In this document: positions 55,896 through 63,869 of the stretch, piece after piece
Numbering within the stretch: the first letter of the stretch is position 1
Layout: every line of letters begins with the position of its first letter
Source of the DNA: Fortiea contorta PCC 7126
Lineage (GTDB): Bacteria; Cyanobacteriota; Cyanobacteriia; Cyanobacteriales; Nostocaceae
Assembly: GCF_000332295.1 (NCBI RefSeq)
Contig: NZ_KB235930.1
Coordinates: 2,237,895 to 2,301,894 of the forward strand
Length of the DNA: 64,000 nt
Direction: 5' to 3'
Made by a program: the position numbers and the translations under genes
Notes under the pieces: generated by a model
The model's database searches: none
What the model saw: only the letters and a program-made list of their open reading frames with translations
Told to the model about the DNA's origin: nothing

Positions 55896-57017
55896 TTAAT
55901 ATTCTTTCAAATTCTTCGTAGGTGATGCAGGCATACTTTTCGGCATCTGATGGTCTTTTTGGACATTGGAGCCTTTATAGCCTGGTAGCATTGACAAAAC
56001 TTCCTTATTTGCCTTGTCAAACAGGCTTTCAATTAAACCTCCTTGCTGCGGATAAGCACGTAACCGTAGTTGAATGTTCAAATCCATTGCAATTTGTCGC
56101 AAATGCCCAGATTTAAATTCCTTAGCTCGGTCTGTGACAATATACTCAGGCAAACCCGCAAGCATCCACTCATGTTGTATTTGGTAATCAGGCGGATACT
56201 GCTTGGGCCTCATAGCATGACGCAGAGCTAGCGCTACTTCATGAGATCCTGCTGCCTCAAAGCCTAGATAGAACCCCATTGCACACCCGGAATAGCTATC
56301 GATGACAACAGTAATGTAGAGACTACCAGCTAGTTCCAAATTTTCATTTACTAATAAACTGTCTAAACGAGTATGGTCTATTTGCCAGACTTGATTACTA
56401 CGCTCAACTACTAACTCTCCTGCTGTTGTCTTAATTACAATCCGAGAACCTTGCCCTGGATGCCGGACTTTTTTCTTTTCAACTAAGGGAGCTAGCACTT
56501 GATAAACAAAAACATGGCTTGGGTATTCACCCTCTTTCAACCCTAATTCTAATTCGGCATGTCCCTGAACCTGGTTATAAACTTGGTTGCGATTCATGCG
56601 ACGGCTATTTTTATTGCCATCTTTATAGGTTTTTTCGATAAAATCTATCCAATACTCCACGCTCTGATGCCATTGCTTTTTCCCTCTGCGTTTCCCAGCA
56701 TCTGAGCGTGTGGCTTTGGCTATTGCTGCTAATCCTTCTTTGTCAGCTTTAGACAACATGCGGGTAATGGTTCGTGGATGCTTCCCTAACTTTTGCGCCC
56801 ACTGTTTGATACGTTCTTGTTTGCTATCACCAGAAGCAGTACGGATATCCTCTATTGCATCCATTTTTAAAAGAATCTCTGTTTTCGTTTGGGCATCCTC
56901 AATTTGCTCAATCAAGATTTTGCGGTCTTGTTGAGTGGACACCGTCAACTCCGTCCCTATGGGTGCCACCTCAAACAGATTGTTTTGTTCATCTTGTCTA
57001 GCTTTCTTTTCTAGCAT
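55896..57017 (-). pseudogene. tnsB: TnsB transposase, catalytic N-terminal part (frameshifted)
   Basis: The 373-residue frame has the N-terminal helix-turn-helix region (RIKQWAQKLGKHPRTITRMLSKADKEG) and a retroviral-integrase-type core with all three acidic residues: VWQIDHTRLD, YIVTDRAKEF and GGLIESLFDK. After LPGYKGSNVQK it runs out of frame (DHQMPKSM...) to a stop. Restoring one base in the run of five A on the coding strand (55956-55960) joins it to the C-terminal half, giving about 600 residues, the usual TnsB length. Either the gene is broken or the A run supports slippage. Two copies of a 22-bp repeat lie just upstream in its promoter. Confidence 0.78.
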
Positions 57018-57055
57018 TGATGCTTTTAAGTATTACAAACGTGCTACTTGCGCCC

Positions 57056-57122
57056 GAAAAGGCATTTAATTATTTAAGCTTAGTCGAGCCACTTTTTCAA
57101 GAAAAGGCATTTAATTATTTAA
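57056..57122. promoter_or_regulatory. Direct 22-bp repeats in the tnsB promoter region
   Basis: Exact copies beginning GAAAAGGCATTTAATTATTT occur at 57056-57077 and 57101-57122, 45 bp apart, 39-105 bp upstream of the tnsB start. Paired identical sites of this kind are a good candidate for repressor binding, for example by the element's own ribbon-helix-helix protein. They differ from the terminal TnsB-site motif. Confidence 0.5.
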
Positions 57123-57218
57123 AAGTCTTCAAGATATATAAAAGCGGCAAAAAGCACCAACCCCTTTATTTATAAGGTTTTTAGCCTCTTACACCACTTG
57201 ACACTAATTCTTGAAAAA

Positions 57219-57242
57219 TGACAAATAATTCTTTAATGGACA
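57219..57242 (-). repeat. Right terminal inverted repeat of the Tn7-like element
   Basis: Ends AATTCTTTAATGGACA and is the exact reverse complement of 53270-53293. A second, partly matching copy (GACACTAATTCTT) is at 57200-57212. The right end is thus shorter than the left. Confidence 0.85.
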
Positions 57243-57346
57243 TATACTAAATAGACATCAAAAGCCTGTATAGAGAAGAATCAAAATAGAAAGAACGATT
57301 TTCACCAAAAAAAACTGTGGAGAAAGTCTGTTTGAAATAGTTCTAC

Positions 57347-58021
57347 CTACTTTTGAACATTTGCAATTACCCAGACATTTTGACTGTGATAAAAGTCTCC
57401 ACGTTGTTGGAGTTGAAAACTACCTAACAACAATCCTAGCCATACCTCCACCATTGGCATCTGTAACACATGTTGTAATTTAGCTAGAGAAATTTCATCT
57501 TTGACATTTACCAAGTAGTTAGCGATCGCACTTTGCCACTTGAGCACATCTTCATCCCCAGCCAACTTGTGAACATCTTCTATACTGTTGACTGACGACA
57601 ACATTTCTAAGACTTGCTCTTTTTCCACTGGTGCTACCACTGAATCACTCTTCTGGACAACATTTGAAAACTGATGTACCCCGTGTGGTTTAAAAGTCTG
57701 CGGTATCAATGGTTCAATCAAATCATCCAAATCCAGTTGCATTGTTGTTCGCACCAATCCAGCGAATATATCAGTGCTGACAATTGGGCCATCGGGACTA
57801 TTGCTCGAGCGCACATCTTGCAAAAGTGACTGAGCGCGCATTTTCAGAATATCTGCAATTTGGTTGAACGCAACACCTACGGTTTCTAACTGTGCTTCTA
57901 CAGATAAATCATGGAGTTCTGCATCCAAACATTCCCACACTGGAGCAAGCGTTGAATCTGGTGGCGCTTCCGACATCTCATCAAGCACATCCCAGATTGT
58001 TAATTGGCGATATGCAGTCAT
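57347..58021 (-). CDS. Hypothetical protein, third gene of the recombinase operon
   Basis: I do not recognise this protein of about 224 residues (start taken at the Met of MTAYRQLTIWDVLDEM, 2 bp after the previous stop; an upstream ATG at 58048 would overlap that gene). It is acidic and mainly helical, without a signal peptide, membrane segment or known catalytic motif. Two helical blocks (LETVGVAFNQIADILKMRAQSLL; SAIANYLVNVKDEISLAKLQHVL) are separated by a low-complexity middle. It is the last of three tightly packed genes led by a tyrosine recombinase, so a helper role in integration or a cargo function is possible. It lies just outside the right end of the Tn7-like element. Confidence 0.6.
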   Translation of the reverse strand: MTAYRQLTIWDVLDEMSEAPPDSTLAPVWECLDAELHDLSVEAQLETVGVAFNQIADILKMRAQSLLQDVRSSNSPDGPIVSTDIFAGLVRTTMQLDLDDLIEPLIPQTFKPHGVHQFSNVVQKSDSVVAPVEKEQVLEMLSSVNSIEDVHKLAGDEDVLKWQSAIANYLVNVKDEISLAKLQHVLQMPMVEVWLGLLLGSFQLQQRGDFYHSQNVWVIANVQK

Positions 58022-58023
58022 CT

Positions 58024-58488
58024 TTATAACTCCGGATTTAACGGACAAGGACGCACTGGACAGTGAATTGGACTAATCTCAAACATATCCTTATATTGAT
58101 ATAGCGAGACACCATATTCTCTAGCAAATGCCTGCAATACCTGGTCTGTATATGCACGTATCTTACCGGATGTCAACCCAAAACAGTGAATTGGTGACAA
58201 GCGACAAATTGGTTTTTGTCCCAGCCATAGTTCAGCACCCAAGGCGTGCAATGGTTTCTCTCCCGGTTCTTTATATAAATACAGTACTGCAAAATACGTT
58301 GCTGGTGGTTCAACTGTTATCGAATCAATGCCAGATTTTTCTTCAGTTCGGCTGCGGTAAAACGAGCGGCGATTATGGCATACACGAGGATTCCAGCATC
58401 CATCCCCTTCAGTCCCATGCAATACCTTAGCTTTAGCAGTTGGTAACTTGGCACACAACTGACACTTGGTATTCAGTGGCTTTGGCAT
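58024..58488 (-). CDS. Hypothetical Cys-rich protein, second gene of the recombinase operon
   Basis: The 154-residue protein is not recognised. It starts with Cys pairs that look metal binding (KCQLCAKL, GCWNPRVCHNRRS), has a middle part with beta-strand character (ATYFAVLYLYKEPGEKPLHALGAELWLG) and ends CPVRPCPLNPEL. Its ATG is 3 bp after the recombinase stop, and the next gene follows after 2 bp, so the three genes should be cotranslated. A zinc-binding accessory protein is the most that can be said. Confidence 0.6.
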   Translation of the reverse strand: MPKPLNTKCQLCAKLPTAKAKVLHGTEGDGCWNPRVCHNRRSFYRSRTEEKSGIDSITVEPPATYFAVLYLYKEPGEKPLHALGAELWLGQKPICRLSPIHCFGLTSGKIRAYTDQVLQAFAREYGVSLYQYKDMFEISPIHCPVRPCPLNPEL

Positions 58489-58491
58489 ATG

Positions 58492-59517
58492 CTACTCCAC
58501 TTCTTCCTCACCTATGGCACGATAGTAAGCAGCGATCGCTGCTTCTTGTTCACTACGGAGTGTATATCGTCGAAACGCCTTCTCGCTTTGATGTCCCGTC
58601 AACTTCCGCGCATGAGTTGGGTCTACACCCAGTAGCAATAAATCCGTTGCATAGGTATGCCGAAATTGGTGGGGATGTAAATCTTCAATAACAGCTAGTT
58701 CACCTATTTTTTCTATGGCAAAGTAAATGCCATGATAACTCAAGCGTTCGCCCTTATAGGAGGCATGGTGTGAAATCATCAATGGGGAGTCGCTGTTCAA
58801 CTCTTCACCCTGTCGAGAGCGCGATCGCAAATACTCTTGTAACACTTCGCGGCTTTCAGAACGCAATGGCACTAGGCGCGGTTCATTAGTTTTGGTATTT
58901 GGTAAAAACAGCAGTTTACCATCAAAAGACCCAACATTTAGCTGTACAATTTCCCCAGCGCGAAGTCCATGACTGAGGATATGAACAAGTGCAGTATCCC
59001 GTTGTTTTGTTTCTCCTAGCAATTCTAAAGCTGACCACACCGATTGCATTTGTTCTGCTGTTAAACTTTGTGCAGGTGGTAGAGGTACTTTTTCTAGCTT
59101 TACCCCCTGTGTGGGATTAGTAGTAATAATCTCTGGATAAGTGAGAGTCAACCATTTGAAAAAACTCTTGATAGCTGCAAGACTTGCATTGACGCTGCTT
59201 TTAGAAAGTGGTTTACCTGCGTCTGTGCAGACTTCTGACATCAAATACTGTTTGTACTGCCCTAAGTGACGTGAACGTAGTTCATGATAGTTCAACTGTG
59301 TCCATCCTAAAAAGCGTTTCAGTTCTCGTTCATATAGCTTGCGGCTGTTAGGAGCAAGGTTATTACTGCGTAAAAATTCCAGCACTTTCACCCACTGGAT
59401 ATCAGTTGGTGCAGTTGTTTTTGCAGGTCTTTTACTAACTCCTAACTCTCTATTCAGTGCGGTATCTTCAATAGGAATTAATTTAATTGGTGGTAAAGAA
59501 TCTGCGCTGTAATTCAT
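58492..59517 (-). CDS. Tyrosine recombinase (phage/XerC-type integrase)
   Basis: The 341 residues have an N-terminal SAM-like core-binding domain (VLEFLRSNNLAPNSRKLYERELKRFL) and a C-terminal catalytic domain. Active-site residues are visible: Arg in ILSHGLRAGEIV, the HxxR box in HPHQFRHTYATDL, His in LTGHQSEKAF and the nucleophile Tyr in RRYTLRSE. It would catalyse site-specific recombination through a 3'-phosphotyrosine link. It is the first gene of a three-gene same-strand unit. No clear att repeat pair was identified around it, so its element cannot be bounded. A plasmid or island resolvase role is also possible. Confidence 0.88.
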   Translation of the reverse strand: MNYSADSLPPIKLIPIEDTALNRELGVSKRPAKTTAPTDIQWVKVLEFLRSNNLAPNSRKLYERELKRFLGWTQLNYHELRSRHLGQYKQYLMSEVCTDAGKPLSKSSVNASLAAIKSFFKWLTLTYPEIITTNPTQGVKLEKVPLPPAQSLTAEQMQSVWSALELLGETKQRDTALVHILSHGLRAGEIVQLNVGSFDGKLLFLPNTKTNEPRLVPLRSESREVLQEYLRSRSRQGEELNSDSPLMISHHASYKGERLSYHGIYFAIEKIGELAVIEDLHPHQFRHTYATDLLLLGVDPTHARKLTGHQSEKAFRRYTLRSEQEAAIAAYYRAIGEEEVE

Positions 59518-59593
59518 TAATTTTCACCTCCCCTCTTCAATTAGCCAGAAGCTTTTGGTTACCCACATCAATGTACCTCTCTCCGCATTAAAA

Positions 59594-60460
59594 TTACAAA
59601 CCAGCTTCAGTCAATGCTTGGCTCAAAACATCAACCAAATCCAAACTTTCTCCCCATTTTGTCAGGTATGTGTAATCCAAATTTTCTGCTTGCAACTTTA
59701 ATATCCCTAACACATCGCGCCACTGTTTTTCAGATTTACTTTCTTTACGAGGGCGCAATTTTTGTAAAATTGTATCTTCTGCCGAAGCTACCCAAAACTT
59801 TGGTATTCCTTCTAAGTCAATTAGCTGGCGACGTACCATTTGGGATACTGCAAATGCTGAATCGTCTGTAATATATAAGTCAGCATTTGCAATAGTTTCA
59901 GTATGTGTAATATTTAGGATTCGCTCACGTCCTTGCTTTAAACCCTCAACTGCACCTGTTGGGCAGTAGTGTCCTGCACCTTCAAGTGTTGCTACCAACA
60001 AATCAATTTGCTCTGGTTGAACTTCAATTACCAAATCTAAATCACGAGTCGAACGCGGTTCTCCATGTAGGGAAGCTGCAACACCACCAGTTACATAGTA
60101 AGGGATATTAGTTGACTCAAAAATTTGGTGTAGCTCTGCTGCTAACGAGATAGAATCTTGAATCCACATACTTTCATCATCACCTTTGGGATGAAAATCA
60201 ATCCGATATTTTTCTGCTAGTACAGCACGGGTAAATACATGACGTATTTGCTCTAAAGGTGCTTCACGATGCCGAGATTTAATTCCTGCAAGGCAAAGTT
60301 TCTTCACTCCTCGCTCATGAACCATGAACATTTCTAAGCGTTGGGAAAGTGAAAGTTGCCGCAGGCGAGAGAACAGATATATGTCTGCCTCAATATTTGT
60401 ATCAGTTGCTTGCGGTTGGTAAGTCAATTTTGAACTGATTGTTGTTTTAGCTAACTGCAT
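59594..60460 (-). CDS. Nucleotidyltransferase-fold protein (AbiEii/MNT-like)
   Basis: The start is taken at the second Met (MQLAKTTISS, 60460); an upstream ATG at 60502 adds 14 residues. The second half carries the nucleotidyltransferase signature YYVTGGVAASLHGEPRSTRDLDLVI, that is GG, Arg and the DxD metal pair, followed by WVASAEDTILQKL, which is usual in the AbiEii-like/MNT families found in toxin-antitoxin and phage-defence loci. The first 100 residues (LFSRLRQLSLSQRLEMFM; VKKLCLAGIKSRH) look helical and are not recognised. No antitoxin gene is adjacent in the usual spacing; neighbours are the recombinase and a nuclease-like gene on the same strand. Confidence 0.7.
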   Translation of the reverse strand: MQLAKTTISSKLTYQPQATDTNIEADIYLFSRLRQLSLSQRLEMFMVHERGVKKLCLAGIKSRHREAPLEQIRHVFTRAVLAEKYRIDFHPKGDDESMWIQDSISLAAELHQIFESTNIPYYVTGGVAASLHGEPRSTRDLDLVIEVQPEQIDLLVATLEGAGHYCPTGAVEGLKQGRERILNITHTETIANADLYITDDSAFAVSQMVRRQLIDLEGIPKFWVASAEDTILQKLRPRKESKSEKQWRDVLGILKLQAENLDYTYLTKWGESLDLVDVLSQALTEAGL

Positions 60461-60656
60461 ATTCTGTAACCTGACGCTTAATGGGTAGTAAAGAATCTGC
60501 ACTCGAAATCATTTTTAAATTTCCCACTGTAGCTAGGCAATCTAATTAAAGAAGTCAGAAGTCGGAAGTCGGAAATATAGTTTTGTAATGGGGATTTAGA
60601 CTCACCACAAAACTGACTGATTATAGAACTCTTGGACAAAAAAGCGCCGTAGTTTG

Positions 60657-61301
60657 TTAAGCACTTTGAGAAGAGTTTGATGGCTTGAGAATAGCAACTA
60701 AAATCTGCATTAATTCCTGCAAATCAGTGGGAATACGATATAACATTAAATCTTGAGTTACTACCCGATTATCTCTTTGAAAACTACCAAACTGCCAAAT
60801 ATCTCCTGTTGTCACTGCACCGTACAATGTAGGTTCATCCGATTCTATCCAAGAATCTATGGCAATTAATTCCACAGCTAGTTGTGTAAATCCTCTTGTT
60901 AAATCTGCTTGTTTAGCTTCCACAACCAGTATTTGATGTTGAGATTGTAAGTAATAGTCCAAATCTCCTCGGAGGAATTGATTAATTTCTATCGGATATT
61001 CAATATTAATTATTGCTTCGGTAATATGTGCCACTTCTAATAAAATCGGAGCAATTAACACTTCCCGTCGTGCTGCTTCACTGGTGAGACTGACACGAGT
61101 AATTGCTTCTTCTAACCGCTCTTTTAAGTTAGTTAATCGAGTAATTGGATGATTACTCAACGGCAAATTTAGGCTCATTTTAACTAGACCTGTACCCAAT
61201 TCGCGGAGAATATCAGCAGGAGCAAATCTTAAATCAAAGTATTTGCGGAAGGTGTAAGTTTCTTCTGGTTTGAGGATAGGGGGACGGTGCGGTGCGTTCA
61301 T
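60657..61301 (-). CDS. PD-(D/E)XK nuclease-like protein
   Basis: The 214-residue protein has the core RGDLDYYLQSQHQILVVEAKQADLTRGFTQLAVELIAI. This is the Asp...Glu-x-Lys layout of the PD-(D/E)XK restriction-like nuclease fold followed by the amphipathic helix. Upstream, EVLIAPILLEVA fits the first helix of the core. Cyanobacteria have many small proteins of this type of unknown substrate. It is on the same strand as its neighbours, 100 bp from the HNH gene stop. Nuclease activity is inferred from motifs only. Confidence 0.6.
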   Translation of the reverse strand: MNAPHRPPILKPEETYTFRKYFDLRFAPADILRELGTGLVKMSLNLPLSNHPITRLTNLKERLEEAITRVSLTSEAARREVLIAPILLEVAHITEAIINIEYPIEINQFLRGDLDYYLQSQHQILVVEAKQADLTRGFTQLAVELIAIDSWIESDEPTLYGAVTTGDIWQFGSFQRDNRVVTQDLMLYRIPTDLQELMQILVAILKPSNSSQSA

Positions 61302-61401
61302 AAATTAAGTTAGGTAGTAATTGCTTTTTTTCATTTGTTGGATAATATTTGATTACAACTCCAATTAAAAAACCAGGAATCAAAACTTAACGACTGATCA
61401 C

Positions 61402-61815
61402 TTACGGATATTTTTGTTGACTCATTAATATTTGCCTTTGCAGCACACGATTGGGAATATTGAACTTAAGTAACCTTGTAGTAGCTTTTCCCATCTGAGT
61501 TTTTCCCTCAATTAAAGCACCTTCAAGATAGAAGTGCTCATTCCAAATTTGACGACGCGGGTTAAACAATGGGACAATTTCTCCTGTAATTGCATCTATA
61601 GTAGCGAAATCAGAACCTTTGTGACGATTGCATGATAGGCATGAAAGTGCTAAATTTTCACTCGCAGTTTCGCCTCCATGTTTCACAGCAATGATATGGT
61701 CTACTTCGTGAGTATAAATTGAATAACAGGAGTGAATTAAACAATATTCACAGCGTCCTAAAGCTCTATTTACTACCAGCTTTCTAAGTTCTGTAGAAAT
61801 TGAATTAGCAGTCAT
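61402..61815 (-). CDS. HNH endonuclease
   Basis: The 137 residues have a full HNH box: GRCEYCLIHSCY (first Cys pair), THEVDHIIAVKHGGETASENLALSCLSCN (DHI, Asn and second Cys pair) and RHKGSDFATID. Metal-dependent DNA nicking or cleavage is the family activity. The C-terminal NPRRQIWNEHF is common in cyanobacterial stand-alone HNH proteins. It follows the 61825 gene by 9 bp, so the two are cotranscribed, and such HNH-plus-small-protein pairs recur in cyanobacteria. Confidence 0.85.
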   Translation of the reverse strand: MTANSISTELRKLVVNRALGRCEYCLIHSCYSIYTHEVDHIIAVKHGGETASENLALSCLSCNRHKGSDFATIDAITGEIVPLFNPRRQIWNEHFYLEGALIEGKTQMGKATTRLLKFNIPNRVLQRQILMSQQKYP

Positions 61816-61824
61816 CTTGGCTGA

Positions 61825-62199
61825 TTAATTTTCCCTGGCTCGCGCTTTCAATAAAATCATCAGATGTTCTAATTGCTCGTAAACATCTAACTCTGCTATT
61901 TCTACTGGAGTGAGTGAACCAGAGCGGTTTTTTTCTAGTAATACTTGCAGCCGCATTTGTGCAGGGGGCGAAACTTTAAAATTAATAATTTCTTCTGGTG
62001 TGGGACGCTTAATTAAGAAATCCAGCACTTCCAGATAAACTTCGGGAATGTTTATCGTCTCTACATTGGCTGTAGGTTGTTCCATTGTTTGCCCCACTTC
62101 AATATCCACTAATCGCCAAAGCAATTCGGGTAACTGATGTTGCAGCGGTTCTAAACGTTGAGCCAGTTCATCCGGTATTTGAATGGTGAGTTTTGCCAC
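61825..62199 (-). CDS. Small hypothetical protein paired with HNH nuclease
   Basis: The 124-residue protein begins MAKLTIQIPDELAQRLEPLQHQLPELL, a strand-helix start like ribbon-helix-helix proteins, and continues with helical PEEIINFKVSPPAQMRLQVLLEKNRSG and SLTPVEIAELDVYEQLEHLMILLKARA. No catalytic motif is visible. It is directly upstream of the HNH gene with a 9-bp gap. Similar small proteins occur before nuclease or toxin genes in cyanobacteria, so an antitoxin or regulator is possible but not shown. Confidence 0.65.
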   Translation of the reverse strand: MAKLTIQIPDELAQRLEPLQHQLPELLWRLVDIEVGQTMEQPTANVETINIPEVYLEVLDFLIKRPTPEEIINFKVSPPAQMRLQVLLEKNRSGSLTPVEIAELDVYEQLEHLMILLKARAREN

Positions 62200-62354
62200 G
62201 CTTGAAACTATTAACTAAGCTGTTTGCTCATATTATGCTTGAAATTACAAAAATTACAACACTACAACACAAAATAAGATATCCTTATCTTTTATACGAT
62301 ATTAAAGACGATTAATACCTGTTCATCCCATGCTGTGACTGTATCGGTTTGCAG

Positions 62355-62379
62355 TGTGACTGTAACCATAAGTTTGCCG
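62355..62379 (+). repeat. Left inverted repeat of the deleted Tn7-like element
   Basis: TGTGACTGTAACCATAAG onwards; 24 of 25 bases are complementary to 63870-63894. A partial copy (TGTGACTGTATCGGTTTGC) lies immediately outside at 62334, so the true outer edge could be there. Confidence 0.72.
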
Positions 62380-62429
62380 GAGCGGCACGTTTATGGTTTC
62401 AAAACACCTGGACAAGTTGAGGTGGAGAA

Positions 62430-63128
62430 TTAGTTCTGATGTATGGGTGGTAGGAAGTCAGAGGGCGTATTGGCAGCTAAATCATCGGCATCATCGAACC
62501 ACATGCACTGCCACAGAAGCTGATTGCTTTGATTGGAGAGCACAGGAGCTATCAAAAGTTGCCGCCAAAAGTCTTCGCTATCAGTTTGCTCATTAACTAC
62601 TTGATTGAGTTCCATCTCACCTAACCATAGATGGCAGATTGAGCAATACCCTGGACGAGAATGCCTTGAAAATGGTGGAAATCTTTGGTTGCAGTGAGGG
62701 CACTGCTCAACTAAGGGTTGAATTTGCTGTCGTCGTGCTTTTGAGTATTCGTTTTGTTGGATATACTTCACATTGAGGGAAGTTGCGTTCTCTGCCAAAG
62801 CATTTCGTAACGCTTTTGTCAGCCAAGTTATGAGCAGACCAATGCTGCCAACTGAGTAATCCAAAAAATATTCATACTGTTCTACCAAGCTAGGTTCTTC
62901 AACCAAAGGTAAGTGTGCTTGAAATGTTCGGAGCACCCGCATAAACTCAGCTATATCCTCTTGACTGTCGGTTGAGTAACGAGGTAAATGTATATCATCG
63001 CTGCGTCGGCTGACTTGGCCACTGAGATGACAGCAGTTGAGTAAATCATAAGTACCAAATAAAATATGTACGACACCAGTGACATTAGCGAGAGATTTTA
63101 TCCAATTCAGCCGTAATACACTCAACAA
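62430..63128 (-). pseudogene. TnsC-like C-terminal half with zinc ribbon
   Basis: The 232 residues begin inside the AAA ATPase: WIKSLANVTGVVHILFGTYDLLNC is the sensor strand region of TnsC/TniB-type proteins, and HLPRYSTDSQEDIAEFMRVL, then SVGSIGLLITWLTKALRNAL are the lid region. Walker A and B are missing. Near the end is a zinc-ribbon CPHCNQRF...PGYCSICHLWLG, which recalls TniQ/TnsD proteins. It either belongs to this TnsC family or marks a second fusion. The Met at 63128 overlaps the end of the TnsA-like frame (63085), as expected if a deletion removed tnsB and the front of tnsC. Confidence 0.6.
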
Positions 63129-63720
63129 CTGTTTTTCTTACCTCTTTTTGAACTGTATTTTCTTGATGGAAATAACCTTGAAGAAACTGATAGTTTCGGT
63201 AAGCAATCCAGTTGATTTCAATATCTGTACGTAAATGATAGTACAGTCCCATTGCTTGAACTTTCGTTTCTGCTGATGGAGCGTGCCAATGACCATCTTC
63301 GCTTTGCTGATAGCGTGTAGGTTGTTTCTGAGCTAGTGTTTTGAGCCGTTCGCTAGCTTTCCATTCTTCAAACCCCGCACTTTGACACCGCATCACCCAG
63401 AAATCTGGGGTATGAGATGTCACTACACAACGTCCGCTCTTTGATTGAAATGATAAACTTAGACGAATTGGCTGGTCATAGTACTCTAATACATCTTCAT
63501 CGTTTTCGTACTCTACGATCGCTGGCAGTTCTACTTTATGAGATTCAAACTGTATTGTTTTCCCCATTTTGCGACTTGGATAACTGCCGCAAACATTTTT
63601 TGCTCCGCCACCTACCTTCCTCACTGGTTCTGAATTACGGATTGTTTGTACCAGTTCTTTTGTCGCCTCTGGTAAACAAAGGCGGCGACACCAGTCTTCA
63701 AACTCTCGGTCGCTGAGCAT
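63085..63720 (-). CDS. TnsA-like transposon endonuclease
   Basis: The 211 residues resemble the TnsA-type endonuclease that cuts the 5' strands of Tn7-like elements: SRKMGKTIQFESHKVELPAIVEYENDEDV, HTPDFWVM (Asp) and GFEEWKASERL (Glu-x-Lys), a restriction-type active site. The C-terminal part (YYHLRTDIEINWIAYRNYQFL) is also usual in this group. In some Tn7-like elements TnsA is fused to TnsB; here the frame ends shortly after (ECITAELDKISR) at the junction with the TnsC-like remnant. It starts about 175 bp inside the right end of the element. Confidence 0.65.
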   Translation of the reverse strand: MLSDREFEDWCRRLCLPEATKELVQTIRNSEPVRKVGGGAKNVCGSYPSRKMGKTIQFESHKVELPAIVEYENDEDVLEYYDQPIRLSLSFQSKSGRCVVTSHTPDFWVMRCQSAGFEEWKASERLKTLAQKQPTRYQQSEDGHWHAPSAETKVQAMGLYYHLRTDIEINWIAYRNYQFLQGYFHQENTVQKEVRKTVVECITAELDKISR

Positions 63721-63869
63721 ACGAAATACCGTAACTTTCGGCAGGTTTATGCTTGATTTTTATACTTTCGGCAAGCTTATCATTTCAAAACTCAACTTTT
63801 TCTACTTGGCTACTAAACGTAATAATCTATTTTTGGGCTATGTCTGCGGCAAGGTTATGGTTTCAAAAA

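Larger units (their letters stand above)
53270..57242. mobile_element. Compact Tn7-like transposon (TnsB, Walker-less TnsC-like, RHH protein)
   Basis: A 3,973-bp element with TGT...ACA ends. The outer 24 bases at each side are perfect inverted repeats, with further internal copies of a TTAAAGAATTAGTGTC-type motif (two at the left, one degenerate at the right), as expected for TnsB binding sites. Inside are a TnsB transposase in two frames, a TnsC-like protein and, in the opposite orientation, a putative ribbon-helix-helix protein. TnsB and TnsC resemble the type V-K CRISPR-associated transposon (CAST) lineage. No TniQ, Cas12k, tracrRNA or CRISPR repeat was found. The flanks (TTGGC left, TATAC right) show no 5-bp target duplication. 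Confidence 0.8.

Noticed and set aside
57056-57122. CRISPR mini-array (two 22-bp repeats with a 23-bp spacer)
   Set aside because: Only two copies, AT-rich and not CRISPR-like in symmetry, placed in a promoter position; an operator is the simpler explanation.
53270-57242. Type V-K CRISPR-associated transposon with cas12k and array
   Set aside because: TnsB and the TnsC-like protein resemble that lineage, but no Cas12k frame, TniQ or repeat-spacer array is present in the element or the window.
53265-57247. Target-site duplication around the Tn7-like element
   Set aside because: The 5-bp flanks are TTGGC and TATAC; no match at 4-6 bp was found. The perfect ends carry the claim instead.
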